DNA of 35,809 nt from IMG/VR virus record IMGVR_UViG_3300030085_001998, positions 1-35,809 of that record; one strand, written 5' to 3'. The position numbers and the translations under genes are program-made. The number at the start of each line of letters is the position of its first letter. Position 1 is the stretch's first letter. The notes below the pieces were generated by a model, which was not told the origin of the DNA, did no database searches, and saw nothing but the letters and a program-made list of their open reading frames with translations. This DNA is from a virus. Below are positions 29,453-35,809 of the stretch, one piece after another.

Positions 29453-30799
29453 ATGACATTAAAAGCATTGAATCAGTATGGAAAAGGTTTCCAACTGAAA
29501 GTATTAGGCTCATTGCTGACAGATAAAAATTTCTTACTTAACGTTAGAGACGTTCTTCAAGAAGATTATTTTGACTCAGATGCACATAAGTGGATTATTA
29601 ATCAAATAGTAAAGTATTTTGATAAGTATCATACTACTATTACTATGGACGTACTAAAAGTTGAATTACAAAAAGTAGATAATGATATATTAAAAGTAGC
29701 TCTAAAAGAAGAGTTACGAAATTCCTACCAGGCTTCACAAGACGATTTAGATTATGTACAAGAAGAGTTTACTACTTTCTGTAAAAATCAAGAAATGAAA
29801 CAAGCTATACTTAATTCTACTGATTTATTAAAAGCAGGTGATTTTGATGGTATTAGAAATACTATAGAAAAAGCTATGAAAGCTGGTATGGATAAAAATA
29901 TAGGACATGAATATAATAAAGATATTGAAACTCGTTATAGAGTTGATTACCGTCCTACTATTCCTTCTCCTTGGCCTGTCCTTAACGATGGTATTCAAGG
30001 AGGATTTGGACCTGGGGACTTGGCTATTGTATTTGGTAATCCTGGTGGTGGTAAGTCGTGGACTATGGTGGCTATTGCTGCTCATGCTGTTAAGCTTGGG
30101 CATAAGGTCAATTATTACACTTTGGAACTCGGGGAAGATTACGTTGGTAAGCGATTTGACTGCTATTTTACAGGATACTCTATTGATGAAGTTAATAACC
30201 ATAGGAAAGACGTACAAAAAGTAGTTGATAATTTAAAAGGTAAGTTAATAGTAAAAGAATATGCTCCTAAAAACGCTACTGTTAATACTATAAAGTCACA
30301 TATTCAAAAATGTATGGATATGGAACATAAACCTGATTTAGTAATAATAGATTACGTTGATTATTTAAGAGCTCCTTCTAGAGGTAAATCTTTTGAAAGA
30401 AAAGACGAAATAGATGATGTGTTTATAGCAACTAAAGGTTTAGCAAAAGATTTAAAAATACCAATACTAACACCATCACAAGTTAATAGAATGGGTGCTA
30501 AAGATTCAGTAATAGAAGGAGATAAAGCAGCCGGGTCGTATGATAAAATGATGGTAGCAGATATATGTTTATCTTTATCTCGACAAAAAGAAGATAAAGT
30601 ATTAGGTACAGGTCGAGTCCATGTAATGAAAAATAGATATGGACAAGATGGTATGACATACAACGTTAAAATGGATACAAATAACGGTCATATAGAATTT
30701 GAAGGTAAGGCAGACTTAAACGAACAGTTAAATTCTACACAAGGTCCTATTTTTAATTTATCGAGAGATAAAATGTCAGAATTATTTGATAAAAAATAG
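29453..30799 (+). CDS. 41: Replicative DNA helicase, T4 gp41 / DnaB family
   Basis: A 448-residue hexameric 5'-3' helicase. The N-terminal helical domain (about 1-150) is of the DnaB type. The RecA-like domain holds Walker A GNPGGGKS (195-202), YYTLELGEDYVGKRFDC, the Walker B region LVIIDYVDYLRAP, TPSQVNRMG and a C-terminal RYGQDGMTYNVKMD. T4 gp41 is 475 residues. The neighbouring order uvsX, nuclease, helicase is close to T4's uvsX-40-41 cluster. A terminator follows at 30824-30862. No primase gene is visible in the window. Confidence 0.94.
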   Translation: MTLKALNQYGKGFQLKVLGSLLTDKNFLLNVRDVLQEDYFDSDAHKWIINQIVKYFDKYHTTITMDVLKVELQKVDNDILKVALKEELRNSYQASQDDLDYVQEEFTTFCKNQEMKQAILNSTDLLKAGDFDGIRNTIEKAMKAGMDKNIGHEYNKDIETRYRVDYRPTIPSPWPVLNDGIQGGFGPGDLAIVFGNPGGGKSWTMVAIAAHAVKLGHKVNYYTLELGEDYVGKRFDCYFTGYSIDEVNNHRKDVQKVVDNLKGKLIVKEYAPKNATVNTIKSHIQKCMDMEHKPDLVIIDYVDYLRAPSRGKSFERKDEIDDVFIATKGLAKDLKIPILTPSQVNRMGAKDSVIEGDKAAGSYDKMMVADICLSLSRQKEDKVLGTGRVHVMKNRYGQDGMTYNVKMDTNNGHIEFEGKADLNEQLNSTQGPIFNLSRDKMSELFDKK

Positions 30800-30823
30800 A
30801 ATATATATGCTATTTATGGAAAC

Positions 30824-30862
30824 ATCTCCAATACAGGCATAGCTTAAATGGAGATTTTTTTT
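30824..30862 (+). terminator. Rho-independent terminator after the helicase gene
   Basis: ATCTCCA (30824-30830) and TGGAGAT (30849-30855) form a seven-pair stem with an 18-base loop, running straight into eight T residues (30855-30862). It closes the replication operon before nrdB. Confidence 0.85.
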
Positions 30863-30886
30863 GTCTAATTAAATAAATATTTTAAA

Positions 30887-31870
30887 ATGAGTTTACTACA
30901 AGAACGTATAGTTTATAAGCCCTTTGAATATCCGAAGGCATTTGATTATTGGTTAAAACAACAACAAGCACACTGGTTACATACTGAGGTTCCGATGTCA
31001 CAAGATGTTACAGATTGGAATAGTAATTTAAAAGATTACGAAAAAAATGTAGTAGGGCAAATTTTAAAAGGTTTTGCACAAACAGAAACTATAGTAAATG
31101 ATTATTGGTCAACTTTAGTTACTAAATGGTTTAGAAAACCAGAAATTATAATGATGGGGACTACTTTAGGTTCTAGTGAAACTATACATGCTGAAGCATA
31201 CTCTTTATTAAATGAGCAACTAGGATTAGACGATTTCGCAGAGTTTTTAGAAGATGAAACTACTATGGCTAAGATTGAAGCTTTGATGAACGTTAGAGAT
31301 AATCACGATGGTACTCCTAACTGGCATGAAAGAGCTAAATCTTTAGCTATATTTTCAGCATTTACTGAAGGAGTAAATTTATTTTCTTCTTTTGCTGTTT
31401 TACTATCATTTAAAATGAGAAATAAATTAAAAGGAGTAGGACAGATAGTAGAATGGTCAGTTAGAGATGAATCTTTACATTCTGAGGCGGGATGCTGGTT
31501 ATTTAGAACTTTAATGAAAGAGCATCCTGAATTTAAAACTGATGAATTAGTTAAGGAAATAGAAGAAGCAGCTCGTTTAGCTTTAAAATTAGAGTTTGAT
31601 TTTATAGATAAAGTATTTGAAATGGGTGATTTAGAAAACTTAACTAAAGATGAACTTAAAAATTTCATAAGACATAGAGTAAATACGAAAATGAGCGATT
31701 TAGGCTTAAAACCTATAGTTCCAGCAGAAGAAATTGATAAAGGTGCTTTAAAAACTATGAAATGGTTTGATGCTGTTATAGCTGGTAAACAACATACTGA
31801 TTTTTTCGCTAATAGGGTAACTAATTACGCTAAAGGTCATATGGAATGGGACGAAGCATCAATTTTTTAA
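30887..31870 (+). CDS. nrdB: Class I ribonucleotide reductase, beta subunit (NrdB)
   Basis: A 327-residue radical-generating subunit. Metal ligands by alignment to E. coli NrdB are E67 (Asp84 position), E98 and H101 (SETIHAEAY), E161 (FTEGVNLF), and E195 and H198 (RDESLH). The radical Tyr122 is kept as Y105. The C terminus (WDEASIF) is a typical alpha-subunit-docking tail. The Glu at the Asp84 position departs from E. coli class Ia and recalls variant metal sites, though Tyr is kept. It precedes nrdA by 9 bases, the reverse of the common host nrdAB order. No RBS is visible upstream. Confidence 0.95.
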   Translation: MSLLQERIVYKPFEYPKAFDYWLKQQQAHWLHTEVPMSQDVTDWNSNLKDYEKNVVGQILKGFAQTETIVNDYWSTLVTKWFRKPEIIMMGTTLGSSETIHAEAYSLLNEQLGLDDFAEFLEDETTMAKIEALMNVRDNHDGTPNWHERAKSLAIFSAFTEGVNLFSSFAVLLSFKMRNKLKGVGQIVEWSVRDESLHSEAGCWLFRTLMKEHPEFKTDELVKEIEEAARLALKLEFDFIDKVFEMGDLENLTKDELKNFIRHRVNTKMSDLGLKPIVPAEEIDKGALKTMKWFDAVIAGKQHTDFFANRVTNYAKGHMEWDEASIF

Positions 31871-31879
31871 TTATAAGTT

Positions 31880-33595
31880 ATGAGCATAGCAGTAGATACT
31901 TCCAATTGGGAAGCAGGTAAGGATTATCCTGAATGGATGAACGAAATTTCTTTAGCAACAATTTCTAAAGGTTACTTGTTAGCTGATGAAAATCCTAAAA
32001 AAGCATATAGAAGGGTAGCTGATAGAATAGCTAAAAGACTAGACCGTCCAGACTTAGCAAATAAATTTTTTCGATATATGTGGAAAGGATGGCTGAACTT
32101 AGCCTCACCAGTTTTATCGAACACCGGAACCGACCGAGGATTACCGATCTCATGTTTTGGAATTGATACGCCCGATTCAATTCGAGGTATTGGTTTAACC
32201 AATGCTGAACTAATGAGACTTACCTCCCTCGGCGGTGGTGTCGGTATAGGGCTTTCACGTATTAGAGGTAGAGGTGAAAAAATAGGTAGTGGAGAGATGG
32301 GACAATCTGAAGGAGTAGTTCCGTGGGCTAAAATATATGATTCGACTATTATAGCTACTAATCAAGGAGCAGTAAGAAGAGGAGCAGCATCAGTAAACTT
32401 AGATATTAATCATCCTGATATAGAGGAATACTTACAAATACGTAGACCTAAAGGTGATCCTAATAGACAGTGTTTGAACTTACATCAATGTGTAGTTGTA
32501 GATGATCAGTTTATGCAAAGATTAGAAAGAAGAGATCCTGAAGCTATGAAACTTTGGGTGACTATTTTAAAAGCAAGAGTTGAAACAGGAGAACCTTACA
32601 TTATGTATAAAGATAATGTTAACAACGATAATCCACCTGCTTATGTTAAAAATAACTTAGACGTATCGATGACTAATATATGTTCAGAGATAACCTTACA
32701 TACAGATGAAGAACATAGTTTTATATGCTGCTTATCATCAGTTAATTTAACTAAATGGCACGAATGGAAAAATACCGACCTTATAGAAACAGCTATATAT
32801 TTTTTAGATGGAGTTTTAGAAGAGTTTTTAGCTAAAACATCAGGTAGAGATTCTTTAGTAAGAGCTCATAGAAGTGCTAAAAAAGGTAGAGCAATAGGAT
32901 TAGGTGTATTAGGATGGCATACTTTTTTACAAAATGAAAGAATACCTTTTAATTCTATAGCAGCTACTTCATATACTCATCAAATATTTTCACAAATTAA
33001 ATCTCAAGCAGAAGCAGCATCAAGAAAATTAGCTGATGAATATGGAGAACCGATATGGTGTAGAGGAACAGGAATGAGAAATAGTCATCTTTTAGCGATA
33101 GCTCCTACTGTATCCAATAGTACTATATCAGGAGGTGTGTCAGCAGGAATAGAACCTGTACCTGCAAATGTATATACTTTTAATTCTGCTAAAGGTACCT
33201 TTATTAGAAAAAATCCAGCTTTAGAATCTTATTTAGAAGAAAGAGGACAAAGTACTGAAGAAGTATGGGATGCAATTATGAAAGATAGAGGCTCAGTAGC
33301 AAACTTACCTGAAGACGTTATGCCTTTAGAAGATAAGCAAATATTTTTAACTTTTGCTGAAATTAACCAGCTAGCTTTAGTAGAGCAAGCGTCTGTTAGA
33401 CAGAAGTATATAGATCAAACACAATCATTAAATTTAGCTTTTGACCCTACAGATTCACCAAAATTTATTAACTTAGTACACCAAACAGCTTGGAAACTTG
33501 GAATAAAAACTCTCTATTACTTAAGAACTGATTCAGTAATTAACGGTGATATAGGATCTAGAACTTCTGAAGATTGTTTAAGCTGTGACGGATAA
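31880..33595 (+). CDS. nrdA: Class I ribonucleotide reductase, alpha subunit (NrdA), no ATP cone
   Basis: A 571-residue catalytic subunit that reduces ribonucleoside diphosphates for phage DNA synthesis. Active-site residues are C92 (ISCFGID, E. coli Cys225), N266-I-C268-S-E270 (Asn437/Cys439/Glu441), the C283/C284 pair before LSSVNL (Cys462 region), the radical-transfer Y546-Y547 and the C-terminal C566-x2-C569 shuttle. E. coli NrdA has 761 residues and reaches Cys225 only after an N-terminal ATP cone; here the same Cys is residue 92, so the cone that senses dATP is missing. The enzyme should resist dATP shut-off. Its electron donor may be the thioredoxin at 34197. Confidence 0.95.
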   Translation: MSIAVDTSNWEAGKDYPEWMNEISLATISKGYLLADENPKKAYRRVADRIAKRLDRPDLANKFFRYMWKGWLNLASPVLSNTGTDRGLPISCFGIDTPDSIRGIGLTNAELMRLTSLGGGVGIGLSRIRGRGEKIGSGEMGQSEGVVPWAKIYDSTIIATNQGAVRRGAASVNLDINHPDIEEYLQIRRPKGDPNRQCLNLHQCVVVDDQFMQRLERRDPEAMKLWVTILKARVETGEPYIMYKDNVNNDNPPAYVKNNLDVSMTNICSEITLHTDEEHSFICCLSSVNLTKWHEWKNTDLIETAIYFLDGVLEEFLAKTSGRDSLVRAHRSAKKGRAIGLGVLGWHTFLQNERIPFNSIAATSYTHQIFSQIKSQAEAASRKLADEYGEPIWCRGTGMRNSHLLAIAPTVSNSTISGGVSAGIEPVPANVYTFNSAKGTFIRKNPALESYLEERGQSTEEVWDAIMKDRGSVANLPEDVMPLEDKQIFLTFAEINQLALVEQASVRQKYIDQTQSLNLAFDPTDSPKFINLVHQTAWKLGIKTLYYLRTDSVINGDIGSRTSEDCLSCDG

Positions 33596-33605
33596 AAATT
33601 AAATC

Positions 33606-34013
33606 ATGTTAGAATACATATTATTGATACTAATTCCTATAGTAGGAGTAGTATTTTACTTTACAAGAAAAATTAATAAATTAAAAGAAGGTTTTGAAAT
33701 TGAAAGAGATTTAATAAAAATTGATGCTAAAAAAAGGTCTGGAGCAGTTCAATGGGGTAAAACTATCGAACATTTCGTTCCTTTTACTGATAATTTTCCA
33801 GTACCTGCAGAAGATTGTACTTTTTTAGGTATGCCTATAGATTATGTAGCTTTTTGTAATACCAGAAGTAAAACTAAATGTTCAGTACATTTCGTTGAAG
33901 TTAAGAGTGGTAACTCATTTTTAATGGGAAAACAAAAAAATATTAAAAAAGCTATTGAAGAGGGTAGAGTACATTGGCATGAAGTATCTGTTGATGGAAA
34001 TAACTTTAAATAG
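33606..34013 (+). CDS. Membrane-anchored Holliday-junction-resolvase-like nuclease
   Basis: A 135-residue protein with one N-terminal membrane helix (residues about 3-20, hydrophobic Leu/Ile/Val) and then a basic helix. The C-terminal domain (about 45-120) matches the endonuclease family annotated as Holliday junction resolvase related: FLGMPIDYVAF gives D79, VHFVEVKSG gives E98-V-K100, and Q110 completes a PD-(D/E)xK core. The family cuts or processes DNA, but phage targets are unknown. The TM anchor is odd for a resolvase. It follows nrdA by 10 bases. It may resolve recombination intermediates or degrade host DNA. Confidence 0.8.
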   Translation: MLEYILLILIPIVGVVFYFTRKINKLKEGFEIERDLIKIDAKKRSGAVQWGKTIEHFVPFTDNFPVPAEDCTFLGMPIDYVAFCNTRSKTKCSVHFVEVKSGNSFLMGKQKNIKKAIEEGRVHWHEVSVDGNNFK

Positions 34014-34044
34014 TTGTTTCTATGCAGTTTTTTTCTTATATTAA
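34014..34044 (+). promoter_or_regulatory. Bacteroidota-type promoter, thioredoxin group
   Basis: TTG (34014-34016) abuts the TAG stop of the nuclease gene; a 20-base spacer and TATATTAA (34037-34044) follow, 24 bases before the ATG at 34069. Confidence 0.65.
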
Positions 34045-34068
34045 TAGTATAATATAAAATTAAGTTAT

Positions 34069-34200
34069 ATGTCGAAAAATACAGCAAAACAGATTTATAC
34101 ACAGACTTTAGAATGGTTAAAATCTAGAGGAATTAAAGTAGCTAATACTAATAGAAAAAAGTCAAGATTTAATAATTACAAAGAAAAAAGGAGAAAATGA
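34069..34200 (+). CDS. Tiny basic protein, unknown
   Basis: A 43-residue ORF, ATG 34069 to TGA 34198-34200, very rich in Lys and Arg with one Trp (YTQTLEWLKSRGIKV near the middle). The start is preceded by AAGTTAT, the leader seen before other genes in this window, and by a host-like promoter. Its stop overlaps the thioredoxin start (ATGA). A basic stretch (KKSRFNNYKEKRRK) ends it, so nucleic acid binding is possible. Function unknown; it may also serve as a leader that couples thioredoxin translation. Confidence 0.6.
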   Translation: MSKNTAKQIYTQTLEWLKSRGIKVANTNRKKSRFNNYKEKRRK

Positions 34201-34457
34201 TAAAGGTAGTAAAATTTTATGCTGACTGGTGTGGACCCTGTCGTATATATGCTAAAACTTTCGATAAAGTAACTGAAGAATTAAAAGACTCAATAGAAGT
34301 TTTAAATATAAATGTTGAAAAAGATACTGAAGGACTGGCTGCTAAACATAAAGTTACTTCTATTCCTATGACTGTAGTAATAAAAGATGGAGTTGAAAAT
34401 AGTCAGATAGGAAGAATGGATGAAGCTGAATTAAAGAATTTTATTTTAAATGAATAA
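34197..34457 (+). CDS. Thioredoxin
   Basis: An 86-residue minimal thioredoxin with the W-C-G-P-C active site (C12, C15), the FYADW lead-in strand, and the cis-Pro loop TSIPMT. E. coli TrxA has about 108 residues; here the N-terminal strand is trimmed. It is a plausible reductant for the NrdA C-terminal cysteines. The ATG overlaps the previous stop (ATGA) and has an AAGGAG sequence three bases upstream, one of the few Shine-Dalgarno-like sites here; it may be coincidental because it encodes Lys-Arg. The end overlaps the next gene by 8 bases. Confidence 0.93.
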   Translation: MIKVVKFYADWCGPCRIYAKTFDKVTEELKDSIEVLNINVEKDTEGLAAKHKVTSIPMTVVIKDGVENSQIGRMDEAELKNFILNE

Positions 34458-34794
34458 AAATATAGCAATAGCGTTTGTATTATTTTTTATAGCTCAAACT
34501 ATGATATGGTATCAAACTAATGGTCAGTTTTTAAGCAACTGGGTTAAGGAAAGACCAGCACTTATTGCTTTTATGGGAGTGCCTATAAGTTATATTTTAA
34601 TTTATGCTACTAAATACGTAGTTGTAGGATTTGATGGTTTATTATGGCCTGGTAGGCTTATAGGATTTTCATCAGGAATGTTAATAATGGCAGTTTGCAC
34701 TTATATACATCTTAATGAAGGAATAAATTTAAAAACTGGAGTTACTTTAACTCTAGCTTTTATTATAGTACTAATACAAATATATTGGAAATAA
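34450..34794 (+). CDS. Four-helix membrane protein, unknown
   Basis: A 114-residue protein with about four hydrophobic helices (near residues 5-20, 36-56, 66-86 and 93-112) separated by short loops such as NGQFLSNWVKERPAL. There is no enzymatic motif. It overlaps thioredoxin by 8 bases, so it is coupled to it. Possible roles include altering the host membrane, holin-like activity or superinfection exclusion, none of which the sequence proves. Confidence 0.75.
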   Translation: MNKNIAIAFVLFFIAQTMIWYQTNGQFLSNWVKERPALIAFMGVPISYILIYATKYVVVGFDGLLWPGRLIGFSSGMLIMAVCTYIHLNEGINLKTGVTLTLAFIIVLIQIYWK

Positions 34795-34812
34795 ATTTAA
34801 AATTAAAAAGTT

Positions 34813-35118
34813 ATGCTTAGAAGACCAGATTCTATCCCTGCCGGGGATACTATTATAGAAGATACAGTAATGGAACCATTTTTTATTGCTAAATCTTCCT
34901 CAGGTGGTTATACACTGTATGAAAGAGTAGTAAAAGGTGAAAATAATACTCATTATATTAAAACTATTTGCTACCCTGGTAATTTTAATGCTGCGTTAAA
35001 AGCAGTATGTAGAGAATTACTTAATGGTAAAAGTAATCATTATACATCTATCAAAGATTATATTAATGAATGGAAAAATATTCAAGAAAAAATGTCGTCA
35101 TTGACTAATATAGATTAA
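34813..35118 (+). CDS. Conserved-looking phage protein, unknown
   Basis: A 101-residue soluble protein with two Cys, in KTICYPGNF and KAVCRELLN, and a Tyr-rich GGYTLYERVVKGEN strand. No fold is recognised. It lies 18 bases after the membrane protein gene, with a TTATG-type leader (AAAAGTTATG), and before the pseudoknot and queC. I recall similar proteins in marine phage contigs without a function. Confidence 0.65.
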   Translation: MLRRPDSIPAGDTIIEDTVMEPFFIAKSSSGGYTLYERVVKGENNTHYIKTICYPGNFNAALKAVCRELLNGKSNHYTSIKDYINEWKNIQEKMSSLTNID

Positions 35119-35123
35119 AAAAT

Positions 35124-35158
35124 AGCGTTTGCCTATACGCTTTATAATACCTGGCAAA
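35124..35158 (+). promoter_or_regulatory. H-type pseudoknot upstream of queC, possible preQ1-like riboswitch
   Basis: Stem 1 is AGCGT (35124-35128) with ACGCT (35137-35141). The loop of this hairpin contains TTGCC (35129-35133), which pairs with GGCAA (35153-35157) beyond the hairpin as stem 2. The linker is an AT-rich 11-base loop, TTATAATACCT. This is an H-type pseudoknot, the topology of preQ1 class I riboswitches. The gene behind it makes preQ0, the precursor of preQ1. Base identity does not match the class I consensus I know (no obvious ligand-pairing C in the short loop), so binding is a hypothesis. TTTATAATA here could also be a promoter box. Confidence 0.5.
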
Positions 35159-35176
35159 TATTTAAATTATAAAATT

Positions 35177-35809
35177 ATGGCAAAAAATGTTGTAGTGTCT
35201 TTATCTGGAGGGATGGACTCCTCTACTTTACTACTCAGATGTTTATCAGAGTATGATAACGTAACAGCTTTATCTTTTGATTACGGTCAAAAACATAGAG
35301 TTGAATTAAATAAAGCTCAGTCACTAGTTGACTATTTAAGTAAGAATGGACATAAAGTTAACTATCAAGTTATTAAGTTAGATGGTTTAGTTAATTTATT
35401 AAATTCTAATCTTGTAGAAGGAGGAGAAGATGTACCGGAAGGTCATTATGAAGAAGATAATATGAAAGCTACTGTAGTACCTAATCGTAATAAAATCTTC
35501 GCTTCTTTAATTCAGGCAGTTGCTTTATCAGCAGCTAACGCTAATGGAAATAATACAGATATTGCATTAGGAATTCATGCTGGTGATCATGCTATTTATC
35601 CTGATTGTAGACAAGAATTTAGAGATGCAGATGATGCAGCTTTTAGAATAGGAAATTGGGAAGCTGATAAAGTAGGTTACTTTACTCCTTATTTGGAAGG
35701 AGATAAATTTGATATCTTAAAAGATGGAGAAAAATTATGTGACCAACTTAATATTGAATTTGATGAGGTTTATAGTAGAACTAATACTAGTTATAAGCCT
35801 TATCCTAGT
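35177..35809 (+). CDS. queC: QueC-like 7-cyano-7-deazaguanine synthase, 3' truncated
   Basis: The open frame from ATG 35177 runs to the window end, giving 211 residues. QueC uses ATP and ammonia to convert carboxydeazaguanine (CDG) to preQ0. The PP-loop SGGMDSS is at 10-16, followed by SFDYGQKH, VVPNRNKIFAS and the diagnostic GIHAGDHAIYPDCRQEF near 135-151. Near the end, QueC normally has S-C-Y, the first Cys of its zinc site; here the segment reads RTNTSYKPYPS with Ser in that place. The remaining zinc Cys would fall outside the window. Phage QueC serves queuosine-type pathways or 7-deazaguanine modification of phage DNA. No other queuosine genes are visible here. Confidence 0.92.
   Translation, partial: MAKNVVVSLSGGMDSSTLLLRCLSEYDNVTALSFDYGQKHRVELNKAQSLVDYLSKNGHKVNYQVIKLDGLVNLLNSNLVEGGEDVPEGHYEEDNMKATVVPNRNKIFASLIQAVALSAANANGNNTDIALGIHAGDHAIYPDCRQEFRDADDAAFRIGNWEADKVGYFTPYLEGDKFDILKDGEKLCDQLNIEFDEVYSRTNTSYKPYPS

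Noticed and set aside
29828-30217. 129-codon minus-strand frame
   Set aside because: Antisense shadow of the helicase gene with unstructured composition.
29907-30224. 105-codon open frame inside the helicase gene
   Set aside because: Lies wholly within gp41-like coding sequence with catalytic motifs in the other frame; no RBS or homologous-looking content.
35124-35158. Rho-independent terminator before queC
   Set aside because: The hairpin is followed by TTATAATACC rather than a T run, and the loop pairs downstream, which suits a pseudoknot better.

Overview
This window is part of the genome of a tailed, T4-like (myovirus) bacteriophage. All genes I can support lie on the + strand. The assignment rests on a contractile-tail module (sheath, tube, gp26-type baseplate protein, tape measure, gp48-like, LysM, lysozyme-bearing hub) followed by a replication module (gp32-like SSB, UvsX, FEN-type nuclease, gp41-like helicase) and class I ribonucleotide reductase. 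The host is probably a member of the Bacteroidota, and a marine flavobacterium is plausible. The support for this is that nearly every start codon lacks a Shine-Dalgarno sequence, and that six gene-start regions carry TTG-N19/20-TATATTWW, which matches the Bacteroidota -33/-7 promoter (TTG, TAnnTTTG). The host is inferred, not shown.

Layout. 3-5018: a very long collagen-like fibre gene (5' end outside the window) and a second adhesin-like structural gene. 5077-8822: a three-gene tightly packed cassette with its own promoter, encoding a prolyl-hydroxylase-like 2OG-Fe(II) oxygenase, a beta-propeller/FkbM-methyltransferase fusion and a TPR/WavE-like protein. 8912-9199: a small coiled-coil protein. 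9345-16233: sheath, tube, gp26-like protein with an overlapping small ORF, and tape measure. 16274-24649: baseplate and hub proteins, including a hub with both a lysozyme and an M23 endopeptidase domain. 24697-30799: a family A-like DNA polymerase, an unknown protein, SSB, UvsX, 5'-3' nuclease and helicase. 30887-35809: NrdB, NrdA, a membrane-anchored Holliday-resolvase-like nuclease, a tiny basic ORF, thioredoxin, a membrane protein, an unknown protein and a truncated QueC preceded by a possible RNA pseudoknot.

How the genes work together. The collagen-like fibre has about 330 uninterrupted Gly-X-Y triplets, mostly Gly-Pro-Thr. It sits one gene away from an oxygenase of the family that hydroxylates proline, and from two enzymes of sugar-related families. 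The most interesting hypothesis in the window is that this is a phage-encoded system that hydroxylates and glycosylates (or methylates) its own collagen-like fibre. The replication module differs from T4 in using a short, divergent PolA-like polymerase. RNR and thioredoxin supply dNTPs. QueC points to 7-deazaguanine chemistry, either phage DNA modification or queuosine synthesis.

Two regulatory classes can be seen. Host-like promoters precede the enzyme cassette, the coiled-coil gene, the gp26-like gene, the polymerase, the SSB and the thioredoxin group. A TATTTATAA(T/A)AAA-type motif stands 24 or 36 bases upstream of the start codons of sheath, tube, tape measure and a small structural gene, and is a candidate phage late promoter. 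No tRNA genes, CRISPR arrays, integrases or insertion sequences were seen. The longest stretch without a gene is about 145 bases (9200-9344).
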